In this document: in pieces, positions 24,226 through 35,943 of the stretch
How positions within the stretch are numbered: position 1 is the first letter of the stretch
Layout: the number at the start of each line of letters is the position of its first letter
NCBI GenBank assembly: GCA_010015675.1
Contig: ML977029.1
Span: 39,954-103,953 of the forward strand
Source of the DNA: Byssothecium circinans
Lineage: Eukaryota; Ascomycota; Dothideomycetes; Pleosporales; Massarinaceae
DNA: 64,000 nucleotides
Direction: 5' to 3'
Position numbers and translations under genes: made by a program
Notes under the pieces: model-generated
The model's input: the letters and a program-made list of their open reading frames with translations, nothing else
What the model was told of the DNA's origin: nothing
The model's database searches: none

Positions 24226-24706
24226 TATATAGTCGCTTCTCCTGAGCTTCACCGCTCCACACATAATTCATCACTTTCTCATCACTTGCTCTCGGGTCTA
24301 TACTGTCCAACAGTATGCAGGTTATGGAAAACCCTCTGCGGGAGAAGAGAACATATATGTATCCATTGCCTTCCCGTGTAATTTCAGTAACAACTTCGCT
24401 TCGCAAAGTCGGCGCGTGCTCCAAAGTTTTGTTATCCATCATTGTCATCATCACAACCGTCTACACAGTTCCATAACCTTCACCGAACCGTGCAGCTCCC
24501 AAAGCCGAAGATCTACCTTCCTTTCAATGCCACCAGAAGGAAAAACGCATGATCCCCTCATGATGTTCATTTTTTATTTTTTTAACCTGCTTGGACCAAC
24601 GGGGAAGCACTCACATTGCACACGAAAATCCAAGTTTTGATACAGGGATGCACACGATAACTGTAAGGAGAGAAGTATAAAAGAAGAGAACACTATTGTT
24701 TATATA
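24226..24706. repeat. Array unit 7
   Basis: Plus strand: TATATAG at 24226-24232, then CTTCTCCTGAGCTTCACC and CTCCACAC. Minus strand: TATATAAA at 24706-24699, CTTCTTTTATACTTCTCTCC and ATCAAAACTTGG near 24640. The centre TTATCCATCATTGTCATCATC lies at 24431-24452. Confidence 0.45.
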
Positions 24707-24737
24707 CCTCAGGTTCCGCACATGCACGTGCTTGGCC

Positions 24738-25020
24738 CGTATAGATCCTATACTTTACCTGCTTTACTTTCTACCTTGGGAAACTTAATGATTATCGTCA
24801 CTATCATTACTTACAAAGCTTTCTATTTCCACCATCAAACACTCTGTCCATTCAAACAAAGGACAGTACTGGAAGAGACGGAAACCCAGCTTTGTTAGCA
24901 AAGTTCTCCAGTTCCAGAGAACGCAGAGAACCACGCACGCATAGCCTCGCCGTTTTCTAGTTTTACATGCGGAATGGTGTAAAGAGAAAATCAAGCAGTG
25001 AAGGGTAGGGTGTATTTATA
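24738..25020. repeat. Array unit 8 (shortest)
   Basis: Minus strand: TATAAATA at 25020-25013, CCCTTCACTGCTTGATTTTC, TTTACACC, AAACTAGAAAA near 24955. The left end at 24739 has only a weak GTATAGATCC followed by CTTTCTACC. The centre at 24787-24810 is AATGATTATCGTCACTATCA. Confidence 0.45.
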
Positions 25021-25150
25021 CACACCCTGTACCGCAAGCTTGTCCTGTAAAAGCCTTAGCTTAAATTCTACCTTATTCAACCGTACTATCGCTAACGAAG
25101 GTAATCATCATTATTATTACCATTACTATAGTCATCCCAACTTACTCTCT
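25021..25150. repeat. Array unit 9 (partial, last centre)
   Basis: The palindrome-like GGTGTATTTATACACACC that straddles 25009-25026 provides a TATA in both directions. A centre-like GGTAATCATCATTATTATTA follows at 25100-25119. Nothing further right resembles a closing module. Confidence 0.3.
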
Positions 25151-28100
25151 CACCCTACCTCTTCCCTTCCCTTCCCCCAAACCAACCCCTCACAAATAGC
25201 AAAACTCTAACTAATTATAACATTCTGCCTCGCAACCCCCAAACGACAGCAAAAAAAAAAAAAAAAAACCACGCAACACCATCAGATACCATTTATAGTT
25301 TGCTAACATGCTAACGTGCGACTTATATTTAGTATTCTATCCATAATTCTATAAAAGAAAAACAGAACAAGACACGCACGAGGGGGACGAAACGACATAG
25401 AATGCAGAGTATTCAATTTTTAGTATGATCCAAGCACGTGCGGTATACCGCGTCAAGTAGAAGGAAAGAAAGATAGGAGGGGGGAGGGGGAAGGGTATTT
25501 ACGGGCAGGTATTTACGCACAGGTCTGAAACTTTATCCCAGAGGACAGCCCGGGGGGGGGGGGGAGATGGTACATGCACAGATCGACACTTGCGTTAGAG
25601 CCTACATATACATACATAGATACATTACATACCATTTACGTTCGGCCCCGTCCTATCCCGTTACACAGCTCGTTCCGCTATAAAGCACCGCGATGTTATA
25701 GCGCTACATATCTCCATTTATACGCAGTGTAGTGTAGTATAGTGTAGTCCTCGTTCCAGACCATGCTGCGCCCCCCTTGCTTTTTCATTCGTGAAGCAAA
25801 GCAAACATCCCTTTCTAGCTAAAAGGAGGCGGATATCACCCGTCAACCAAGGCAAGGCAAGGCACATCGAAAGCAGGGGGGAGGGGGCTGAGAAGATAGA
25901 CACATGACTGCCAATCCAACTCATCCCACACACACATCAACCAAAAAAAAAAAAAAAAGTGAGGCATCACCATCTTCCCGCCTGGCACCCACGGCCAGCC
26001 CGCCGACAAAGCCTAACTCGCCAATCTTCAGCTCGCGGACCCCAACCTCTCCAAGAACCCCCCAAATAAGAAAGGATTCGGAATCTCCCGCAGCCGGCCC
26101 ACCCTCGTATGTATGTACCATGTACTGTGCATTGCCTAGGCTACTACTACCCAGCGACCACGCGGGTCCCTGGGATGACCAAATCTTCGTATCGCTAAAC
26201 GGGAAGGGCAGGAAAGCGACGGATTAGGATAATACACCGGAAATAATGCCGAGGGGGGAGTGGGGTGGGTGCTTTTGATGAGAAAGAAAAAAATTAAAAA
26301 TGATCAAGCCGCTTTCCCTACCCGTACCCCGTACCCCGTACCCCGTGCAAGTGTAAGTGAGGGTTAAGGCCGCGCCGCTTCACGAGCTTACCCGTCCGTC
26401 CGTCCGTCCGCCTTACTCCTGATCCTTCGGGTTGCATTATTAAACTACCCAGACGTACCGAGCATGTAATGTCGGTAGTATTTACGAGTTTCCGGAGGCT
26501 TTTGACCGGGGTTTGTGGGGGAACATTCAGTGTGGGGGCCGTCTTCTGTACAGTACGTAGTCAGACGCCCGACCCGGATGCAGACAGACAGACCGTAGCC
26601 AACCGTGCCACACATGACCAAGGCGCCCTGCTGTGTACTCATGGCCGTCACACCGAGGAGACATGGTCGCGGTCTCTGCTGAGGCCAGGACGTCTTAATT
26701 TAGACGTGGTGGCTGCGACCCTGCGCATGCGAGGGGACTTGGCCCAAGGTAAGTAACTAGGGTGCATGAACATGCTCGAGAGGGGTGTCAATAGCTATGG
26801 GTGGTCAGCAGGACACATGCCAAAAGCACGGCGACTATTGCTTTCTTATGGGGGACCCTTTCGTATTTCTCAACAAGTCCGGGAATAGCGAATGGATAAC
26901 GCAAACGCGCTCCAGGAGTCCGGTTGTGACGCAGTCGTCTGATCACACATGTTAAAATAATGGTCGTGCAGGGTTCACGAACCCTTGCAGCGTGTGTCTT
27001 ATTTCGGCGTCATTAAGGGTGCATTGACGGAGTTGCATTTCATCTTCTTGGAAGTGGTACGGAGATGGTTTTCAAAAGTGCCAGTGGTCAAGGTGCAACG
27101 ACGAGTCTGCTCGCCTTAGCCGGCAGTGCCGAGCAATTTCGGCTCACGCGAATCAGAACGTCGTGGTGGTGGTCCAGTCGATGTTGGTGTTCAAGGGGGC
27201 CGGCTCTTGCGTGCAGACAGGGGTTGGACTAGTTCGCAATCTCATCTGCATCGTGTGGACCGGGGTTGTATTCATGCCTTGGAGGTGGTGAGCCATGAAT
27301 AAATGCCCAAGCGACGCGCACTGCAGAATACCGATGGAACGAGAGAAGGGCTGATATGGCTTGAGTGATTCGGAGGCCTGTATGTTTAAAGCGTGGGTCT
27401 GTAGTGGCTGCCATGACAGTCCAGTCGCGAAAGCTCCGAGCGTGGTGTGATGCGTGATGCGTGATGTGTGCTCCCAAACCAGCGGAGACGACGGCAGCGG
27501 GCTTCGTCTCCCTGATTCAGGATCCGCCATTATTGGTGGGTGCTGACTGCATCGTGAGGATGACAAGATGAGTTCTGATGGCGTTCTCAGCCTCGAGTAT
27601 GTATGCAAATCCGAAGCCTGGTTCCGGCCATTGGTCCCCATGGAGGAACTGCTATCCCCGGTGCTTCTCGAAGGCATGGCTACGAGGCAGTAAGAATAAG
27701 CTTAGCTGCGAAGCGCCTGGATCGTCAGCACGAACAGATGCTGCAGGCCAAACGCGATCGACGCGTCATCTCATCACATCTCATCACCTCGCAGCTGTTC
27801 TATACCGTACAGTACATACCGGTTAGAGTGAGCCACGCCCCGTCGATCACCCTTCCCGCCGCTTTGGTTCCTGGGTCATTTCTTCTTTAGCTGGCCGAGG
27901 CCGAATCAAGCCACCATTTCCGAACCCTGGACGCTGGAGGAGCGCATGGCTTCGCGCGCTGTCAGATTCACCGCCTCACGTTCCCGACTAAAGGAAAAAG
28001 AGCGACGCTGAGGCCTGGTGGCGATGTCTGATAATATGTGAGGCGGTCGTGGTCGCGATGTGGTGAGGAGGATGGAATAATGGAGAAGTGCGGGTGAAGA

Positions 28101-28932
28101 TCGGGAGGGTGAGGCGGAAGACCCTGTCGCGATCGCTCGACTCGCTCGGCAAGCGCAACCGCACGCCGACGTCACACCAGCGGAAAGTCGGTCCAGCGCG
28201 CCTTCCAACCCAAACAGCATGCGATTGTCAACATTGAAACTTGAATAATGACACCCTGGTGAAAGCATTTTCTATACTACAAAACCACGATACTTTGTAC
28301 ATTGGGTCTGTGTTGCTGCCCAACAGCCCAACCTCTGCGTTGTCCCTTCCCATCTAACTCTGCCCTGAACTTGGGTAGACATGGAAATGCTCGCCGCCCA
28401 ACCTCTGTCCGAACACCTGCCTGTTCCGTCTCCGAGGCCACATGTGCATAGCCTCACCGGGCGGCACTCCCCACACACATCCATGTCTACTTCCAGATCA
28501 TCCATCGCGTCGCCACATAGCTCATTACGTGTTCCTCGCGGAAGAGTGACCGACGCCAGCACCGGCACATCTAGTGGTATTAGCCCATCCTGACCGCAAA
28601 AGCAACGAAAGTAAAGCCCGAAATTCAGATTGCCTCCCATAGTCCCTGTCCAGCTTTTCCGCACCATAAGGCAAACCCCATGTCCTTTCTAATGCACGAG
28701 GTCCAAAGGAGAAGAGAGCGGCTGGTGCCGTAAATAGTGATGCATGAGATTGAAAACCGACATGCCAAGAAGCGCGTAAGAGATACCGTCCGGTCAAAGG
28801 GCCATGTGAAACACCGTAGAGAAAAGAAAATCCTCGGAAAAGCAGTGATAGTATACACGAGAAAGTGCGCCAACAGCCCCATAAAATGAAGCGGAGCGAG
28901 TAGATCCGATCGCCGCGCGGATCGAGCTTGTA
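25151..28932. other. Long spacer without a supported gene
   Basis: I see only low-complexity sequence and short frames without family character: a CT-rich stretch, an A-run at 25251-25268, a G-run at about 25552-25564, a CCCCGTA-type tandem repeat near 26320-26345 and a CCGT repeat near 26391-26409. Longer frames at 27153-27677 (-) and 28272-28667 (-) have biased composition and no recognisable domains. Confidence 0.5.
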
Positions 28933-30333
28933 CTATCGTCGCCGCGACGAGGAAGCAGACGGGCGCTGTGCAGAGCCGCTGCCGGCACCCATTTCGTCGA
29001 GTTGGTCGAGGCAGGCGGTCAACACTGGGCATATTAGCTTGAAACGCAAAAAGTAGAGCACGGTAAGAGGACGTACTCGCGATAATTTCTTCTTCCCACA
29101 CCCCCATCTGGTAGTCGACGAGTCCGTGCTTCTCCATGTTGTCGCAGTTCTTGACGAGCTGGGTGCCCATCTTCTCGAGGTAGTCGTACTCGATCAGCTG
29201 CTGCGGCGGTTGCGGGCGCTGGCCGGTGGCGGCTGCTTTTTGCACGAGCTCCGTCTGCTTCTGGAGTAGCGAGAGCCAGCCGTGGTTGAATTCCTCCCAC
29301 AGCTTGAGACGCTGCTGGTAGTGGTTCTCGTCGTCGCGCACTAGGCCTATAGTCAATTCAGCTGCTCGTTCCGCCACACACTCTTGGGGCACTCACCCAG
29401 CGTCTCGGCCCAGTGCAGCAGCCAGTCCGACAGGCGGAAGAGCTGCTGGGCGGCGTCGCTCAGACGGTCGTCGCGAATGAACTCAAAGGTCCGCTTCAGC
29501 TCGCTCTGGTAGTTGTTGTAGAAGTCGTCGTATTCGTTGGCACTGCCGCTGGCGCTGCCGCTGTGCTGCTGCTCGCCATAGGCGGGCTGCTGATATCCGC
29601 CGGGGGCGGTCGGCTGATGTGGGTCCGTCATGCCAGCTTGCGTGTAGGCCGGTGCAAGCGATTCTCGTCCGACCGGGGCTGGCTGTGCTGTATATCCCAA
29701 CGAGGGGTACTGGGAGGGGACGTTCTGGGTTGCAATGGACGGGGCAGGGGCGCTAGTGGGACCCCCTTCGCTGGGCACGGCGCCGTAGTATTGTGGTTGT
29801 GCGACGCCAAAGCTGGTGCCTAGGACTTCGATAGCCGAGTCCCTGTTCTGCTGGTACTGTTGTACCTGGACGGGCACCGGCTCGTACTGCGACGCTCCTG
29901 CCGCCGACACCTGCGCGCCTGCCACACTGTAGAGGACATTCTGGCCATACTGCGGGAACTGCTGCGACGCGCGCTGCGAATGCGAATGGGCGTGCGGGGC
30001 CTGCTGCTCGGCGCCGTAGTCCTGCGCGCCGTAGGACACGCCCGCCTGCTGCTGGATGCCCGGGGCGACAAACTGTGAAGCTTCTCCGTAAGCGTAGCCG
30101 TAACTTGACGTGGAGCCCGCGCGGCCGCCACTGCCCGCTTGGGATTGGGGTTGGGACTGTGCTTGAGATTGAGCAGGCGCGGAGGCAGAGACGGCAGTCG
30201 CGGCCAAGGGCGCCTGTCTGAAGCGGTCGGAAGCGCTTACCACGGGGAAGGAGGCTTGCTGCGGCTGTAGCAGCGCGCCTTGCTGCTGGCTCGCGTAACC
30301 TGGATTGTGCCGTGGCCGTCGCTCATTGTCCAT
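28933..30333 (-). CDS. Conserved hypothetical protein with Gln/Ser/Ala-rich N-terminus
   Basis: Exons 30333-29397, 29346-29077 and 29024-28933 give 432 residues. The first 260 or so are disordered and rich in Gln, Ser, Pro, Tyr and Ala, of the kind seen in prion-like regions. The C-terminal part is helical and looks conserved: ELKRTFEFIRDDRLSDAAQQ, LWEEFNHGWLSLLQKQTELV and LIEYDYLEKMGTQLVKNC. It ends with a Ser/Arg tail. Both introns are about 50 bases with good ends. The start is the first ATG; an in-frame segment upstream (ATPPVSPSAYR) looks protein-like but has no ATG, so an unseen 5' exon is possible. The function is unknown. Confidence 0.8.
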
Positions 30334-33300
30334 CCCACCCAGCCGGCTCTTGAGCTGCAGATTGAACCGCGGCTCGACTGCCCTATACGCCGAGGGCGAC
30401 ACTGGCGGCGTCGCGTAGTTGGCCAGCTTGGGCGGTCAGCGACGTACGGGAGCGCGACGACGTTGTCCAGGTCGAGTCGTACCAGAGAGGCCGCGGGCGT
30501 GGTGTGCGGGGCGGATTCGTCTTTCTTTCAATGTTCCAGGCAGAGTAGAGAGCCGTGGGAGTGGACGTGATGTGCGGGGAGTGGAGTGGAGCGGAGGGCG
30601 TGGCGTAGGGCAGGCAGTATGTGCGTGGTGCGTGGTCGCGCTGGTCGAGTGAGGTCGGTATAGAATTATAACAGTCCAGACGAATGATATAAACACGGCC
30701 CTGGCGCATCACCCGCGCAGCCAATGGAGCCCAAGGCCTCGCCAGAAGCAAGAAGCCTTATTAACGCGAGAGGTGTCGCAAGGATATCCTCGGTCTGCTA
30801 CAACGAGGATGTCAAGCAGCACGACTGGGAAGCCCGGAATGGCGGCGTCCCGATACGGAAATGCTGAGGGTAAACGGTAAACGTCGGCGACAGTGCGTCT
30901 CTCGGACACGTAGCCAGATGCTGTCAAAGACGGAGGCGCAAAAAGTACCGTGGAGAACCCCGGGAGGTGATGTGCGTGATATGCGTGATGCCCAGGCACA
31001 CCGGATCGATATCTGGGGGTTTCCTTGCACGCACTCAACGCCCAATCGAATCGGGCCCAAAAGCAGACTGTCAGACAGATCTTTCAAGACACAGCTCAAC
31101 GCGCGTTATCTGCTAAGATGCGTTGGCGTTTTCACAATAGTAATCTGGCGCGCGCACAGGACGGAAGGGAGCAGGTGCCGCCCAAGTGAAGCGTCCGGTC
31201 CAAGTCAAGACAAAAGTGCGACAGATGGGCTATAGTTCTCAAAGCAAAGATCAGTTGGATCCTGAGGAAGACTTGGATGGAAAGAGTCGAGCGGGAAATG
31301 ACCCATTGAGCAGTGGGTGGAGGTTATGGGTAGGGCAGGTTGCGTCACGGGCAGGAAGCGTGCGGTCGGAGAGAGGTCCAATGCCTGCAATGGTGTGTCG
31401 AGGGAGCGGGAGTGCTAGAGAGTGAGCGTCGAAAAGGATGGAGAGTGGTGGGAGACGGGAAAAGCCACATTGGTCTGGCAGAGCATCAGACTGAGGAGGG
31501 CAAAAGGAAGGTAAAGGTGCCCACACCGACGCGCCACGGCGGCGAACAGATTGTAAAAATAGGGCCGGGCTGCGGGCGAGGGCAGTCAGGAACTGAACAA
31601 CGAGCCAGGCCGCGTTTGGGAGACGAGGTTCCTGGACGGGTGGGTGTGGCTTTGCGCCGGGAGGGTGAGGGAGAGACAGGTCGGAGGCAGCTCGACGCTG
31701 GAGCTCTGAACGAAACGTACCTGGCAAAATCTCCGATATCCAAATCGATATAGCGGGGGCGTGGGCTAGCAGTAGCAGTCCCTGTTCGCCATGGTTACAG
31801 ATCGCCCTCGATCTGCAGCAAAGACTGGCATGCTGGCATTGCTGCAGGGCACCATGGCGAGGACTGTTCGTCCGTGTCAGCACCCACTCCGACGGAGTAC
31901 AGCATCACTCACGCACCGACGCATCGACATGGCCGCATGCTTCTTCTTGCGCAGCCGCTGCGCTGGCTTGCTGCCTTCTTCATGCGAGCACCACACACGA
32001 CACATCCGGCGGCGTCTCCGCCACGGCCCAATGCCCACTGCCCACACAGTCGCCCTCTGCCATGCTAAGGAACTCCTCCAGCTGTGCTTGGCAGCCCGGC
32101 GGCGCCATGGGGCCGCACGCTCGCAGTGATTACATGAGCTGAGGTGAACTACAGACCTAGGCTACCGGGTCTCTGCCGGGACGCGTGTCAGAGGTGTTTC
32201 ATGCATCGAAGGTTAGGCGGGCGTGAAGCGGGGACCTGATTCGTTTCTCAGCTTTGTCAAATCATCAGACGGCTGTCGAACCTTTGCAGCGTCATCATGT
32301 GGTTGTGGCTGGAACGCAGAGCTGACATTATTCTTCCACCCTCCCAGCGTGCCCGTGCGTCGTCTACTACCAGAGGTCGGGATGCAGTCAGGGGAGGGGG
32401 TTCATCATTTCGGCATCGAACTCTCGCCCAAGAACTCGTTCATCTCTCTGATGCGGGCGCGGGCAGGGATTGCAGCCAAGGCCGATCAGAGGGCCTTCCT
32501 CCACAGCCTCACTCGGCGATCCTCAGTCCACGACTCTACCATACGTGTGGGTGTTTACTGACATGTCAAAACCGTACGGATGAGATACCGCACTTGTAAA
32601 ATCATGGACGGCACGAGAGAAGGTTCATGAGCTAGCAAACCGACCGTCGGACCCTCTCCTGCGCGTCTCAGTGGCCATCAGCAAGCATCTCACGCACGGC
32701 ACGCGCCAGTGCTCTCCTGCGACACTTTTTTCTTCTGCCGTAAAATAACGCAAGACATGACACAGAAGAATAACACAAAACCTCTCTTCAGCACGCGCGC
32801 ACCATGTGGTCGTCGCGTTGCGTTGCATCAGCTCCGCCCGTTGTAGCTGGCAGCTTGTGGCCTTGGACGTGCTGTTAGCTTGCAGCTTCTCACGTGGCCC
32901 CTTGCAAGGGTCTCCTTTATTCCACCCGCCCTGTGACCCTTCTCGAAGACTTGTAGAACCTACACAGTACGTCGTCGTGAAACGGGGGGCGTTCTGGTGA
33001 GTTTAATTTGGAATCCTGGTCGGAATAGTCAATGAGAGGTCAGAACAGAGACGGGAAGAGCGCGTCATCCGATCCACGGGCGATCCGGCACTGGCACTGG
33101 CCTGCCATCTCATCTCATCGTCATGGTGCAATTCGTGACTCGTCTGCCTTCCCTAATTCTTCGCTGCCGAAATTACAGGGCGTGCGTTGTACGAGAGGTT
33201 TCTTTTCCCCGAGAAGGTTTTATTCTTCGTTTCTAGAAGGTCAGGGAGAGGTTCAGGGCTGAGCGAGATTAAGGTATGTAGCTGACCATACGGAGTACGA

Positions 33301-34657
33301 TATACGTTCAAAGTTGAGAAAATCGTTGAAGGATTCCAGCGTTTGGGCCGTATTATGGCGCCAAACGGCTGTTAATCTGCTTCTGGCCTCATCTCGTTTT
33401 TAGCCGTTAGGGCTGTGGACGCTAGCCTTGGAAGTGCCGCCGTTCCCTCAGATCGATGCGCATCTGTCCGAATACTTACGAAGCGAATCCTCACGACTCA
33501 CGAGTCACAATGCGGTGCGGAGGCTGTAGGGCGAGTGCGTTGATTGGCCAGTACTTGTGCCATCGGCCTTGTCGGTGGTATGAATTGGTGGTATGTCTAA
33601 GCCAGTTACGGCCCACGAAGAGGTTTCCTGTTCTCAACACGGCCATGGCTGCTCCCAATGCTCTGCCTCAGGTCTTCGCCTTGTTGAGTGAGCAACACGG
33701 CTAAGCACTCCTTTGGCGTCTTGACTTCATGCGTGGGCACCGGCGCCATGTCACCGAGTCACTGAAAGACAAAGTCTATTCCATTCTCCCTCCCGTAGTC
33801 GTACTGTGCACCGAGAAAAAAAATCGACACAGGATCGACTTCCCGGCCGAATACGAGCCTCACTTCACTTCCCTCATGGATCCTGATGCAGAGAAAAGGG
33901 TGAGTGCTCTCCGTGCCCCCTTTCCGTCCACCGTCTGTCCCAATTGAACAATAGACGATCATTGTGCTTTTTGGCGTTGGCGATGACAAAAACATGACAA
34001 ACGACGCTAGAAAAATATCGGACGTTTTCGGCCCTGCAAGCACTTGCAGACTGCAGCATCCCTTGTTCATGCATCTCACGCAGGGATGTGCAAGAATGAG
34101 GGACTGCGAGTGGTGGGCTGGAGCATGCGAACCATGCCGTCGGATCGAGGCCTGTTCAACTTGAAATCATGTTCTTTTGCAGACCGAGGCAGCGCCGAAA
34201 ACATGCGAAAGCCGGGTTTCATTCGCTTTCTTTTCCATGAATCCGATAGGGAGCCTGACACCGCGAAGATTCGCAAGGTTGCTGTGCAGGGAAGGGCTCT
34301 TGAAACAACAATGCACTGGTGCCTTTGCGAGGTCAACTTGTTTCAATGGGTAAGAGTTGCCGTCCAGATTGGATGGATGGAGGAAAAAAGGCGATGGATA
34401 AGGCTGCATGGACGTTAGACCACTTGTGACATGGCGTACCTGCAAAACACGCCTGAGAAGAGCGTTTCTAACGGTCGGGCTAACAGCAATTCGTACAGTA
34501 CACGCAACGGGCCGATAAAAATGTTCGAGACGCGGGAAATCAATTTCCATCACCTGTTGACCGGAAATCCTGTATTCGCTACGCTGATAGCAGCATAGCT
34601 GCCCAATATACAAAGGTAATGTACACGACGATGACCCATTGACGCCCCCAAAATGCC
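30334..34657. other. Long spacer between the Gln-rich gene and uS9m
   Basis: No gene is supported in these 4.3 kb. A TATA-like ATATAAAC near 30687 on the minus strand may belong to the Gln-rich gene. The largest frame, 31251-31883 (-), encodes 210 residues of Pro/Ser/Leu-rich sequence without a recognisable domain, and I do not call it. Confidence 0.5.
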
Positions 34658-35943
34658 TCAACGCTTGACCCAGGTGGGCATCTTGCGCGCCTTGACGTGG
34701 CCGGCCTTCTTCCTTTCGACCTTCCTCGGATCACGGGTAATGCAACCAGCTGGAGCAAGGATGTTAGCGCAGGGTTCGAGATTGTGTGGAAGGAAACCAG
34801 GACGCAGAGAAGACGTTTCGCGCAAAGAGTGGTACAGCTCAAACAGATGTGAGAGACAGGTCTGCGGGTTCCACGTGTGCATGAATAACAACGGCGCGCA
34901 TAAATAGAGCACAACGGTCCAGGGAAGAAATCGATAAAAGGAAACAAACGATGAGAAATTTGGAGGGAAAAGAGAGAGTTTGAAGAGTGCTGTGCAGGTT
35001 CCAACTCACCTCGTCGCAGTGCGGGTTTCAAGGCCGGTTCGTGCACGAGCAGCGCTTTTGCGACGGCCAATGTCATGGCTTCCGCTTGTCCTGTAGTTCC
35101 TCCGCCTGTAACCAGTCCGAACAAATTGTACTTGTCGAGCCGCTGCGTCGCTTTCAGGGCCCAGACGGCACTTTCACGATGATGCAGACGGTCGAAGAAA
35201 CTTGAGATAGACTGCCCGTTGATCAACACCTCGCCTTCTCCTTCAACGAGGAAGGCTACCGCAGAGGATGTCTTTCGGCGCCCAACACCCTTGGCTCGTC
35301 CCCATTCGTCTATCACACCGGGTGCTGGCACCTGGTCACCGGGTTGGCTATCCTTCTTGTAGCGCTGCATCGCCTGTACCACCTCTTCGGGCATCAGTGA
35401 CGGGTGTATGCAATTGAGTCTCCGCAGTATGTGCAGCATTTTGTGGAAGCGCTGCGTCTTGACGGGCTCGTTGGTCATGATGCGGTACTGGTCGATAGTC
35501 TTCCATGCCACTTTCGGGGCTTCTGAGTTGGGTATCGTGGGCAGTGTAGCTACTTTGCGAAGGAGCGCAGAAAGATTGATGAAGTCGTCGGTAAAAGTAG
35601 GCTTCGCGCTGAAGTAGGATGGTGATGCTGGCACCACGCGCAGTGTCCGCAGAAGCTTCTTTCCACCCTCCTGTCCGCCATCAACCCCTTTTTTGTCCTC
35701 GACCTTCTGCTCTGTCTGTTCCGTTGCGGAGAAGTCTATCGGAGGCGCCGCATTGAAGGGCTCGAGAATGGGCGTCTCATCGTTCCCGGTATATCGCGAT
35801 GGAGTCGTGGAGAAGCATCGCGCACTAGCGGGATGGAAGGTCTTCTGGGCGCGCCGTATCGTCTGTTGGCATCGCGGACGTGGAGAGATTCGGAGGCATT
35901 CGACTGCCGCACGCAGGCTCCTCGAGAGCTCGCTCCGTGGCAT
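34658..35943 (-). CDS. MRPS9: Mitochondrial small-subunit ribosomal protein uS9m
   Basis: Exons 35943-35010 and 34749-34658 join to 341 residues. The N-terminus is basic and Ser/Arg-rich with ARCFSTTPSRY, a typical mitochondrial targeting and cleavage region. The C-terminal third is the S9 domain: GVGRRKTSSAVAF, GEVLINGQSISSFF, LVTGGGTTGQAEAM and the basic tail RDPRKVERKKAGHVKARK, ending in WVKR. The Lys/Arg tail of S9 reaches into the tRNA-binding region of the small subunit. The single intron is 260 bases, longer than the others in this window. Confidence 0.93.

Noticed and set aside
21331..25020. CRISPR-like or simple satellite array
   Set aside because: Units differ widely in length and sequence; only the boundary modules and centres recur, so neither type fits. 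CRISPR is also not expected in a fungus.
25904..26227. A 107-codon plus-strand frame with a poly-Lys run
   Set aside because: The Lys run comes from an A homopolymer and the rest is low-complexity Pro/Ser/Thr.
27153..27677. A 174-codon frame on the minus strand
   Set aside because: Composition is biased towards Ser, Thr and His and overlaps equally long frames on the plus strand; no evidence of coding.
31251..31883. A 210-codon frame on the minus strand in the long spacer
   Set aside because: Pro/Ser/Leu-rich with no domain, no nearby splice partners and no promoter signal that I can see.
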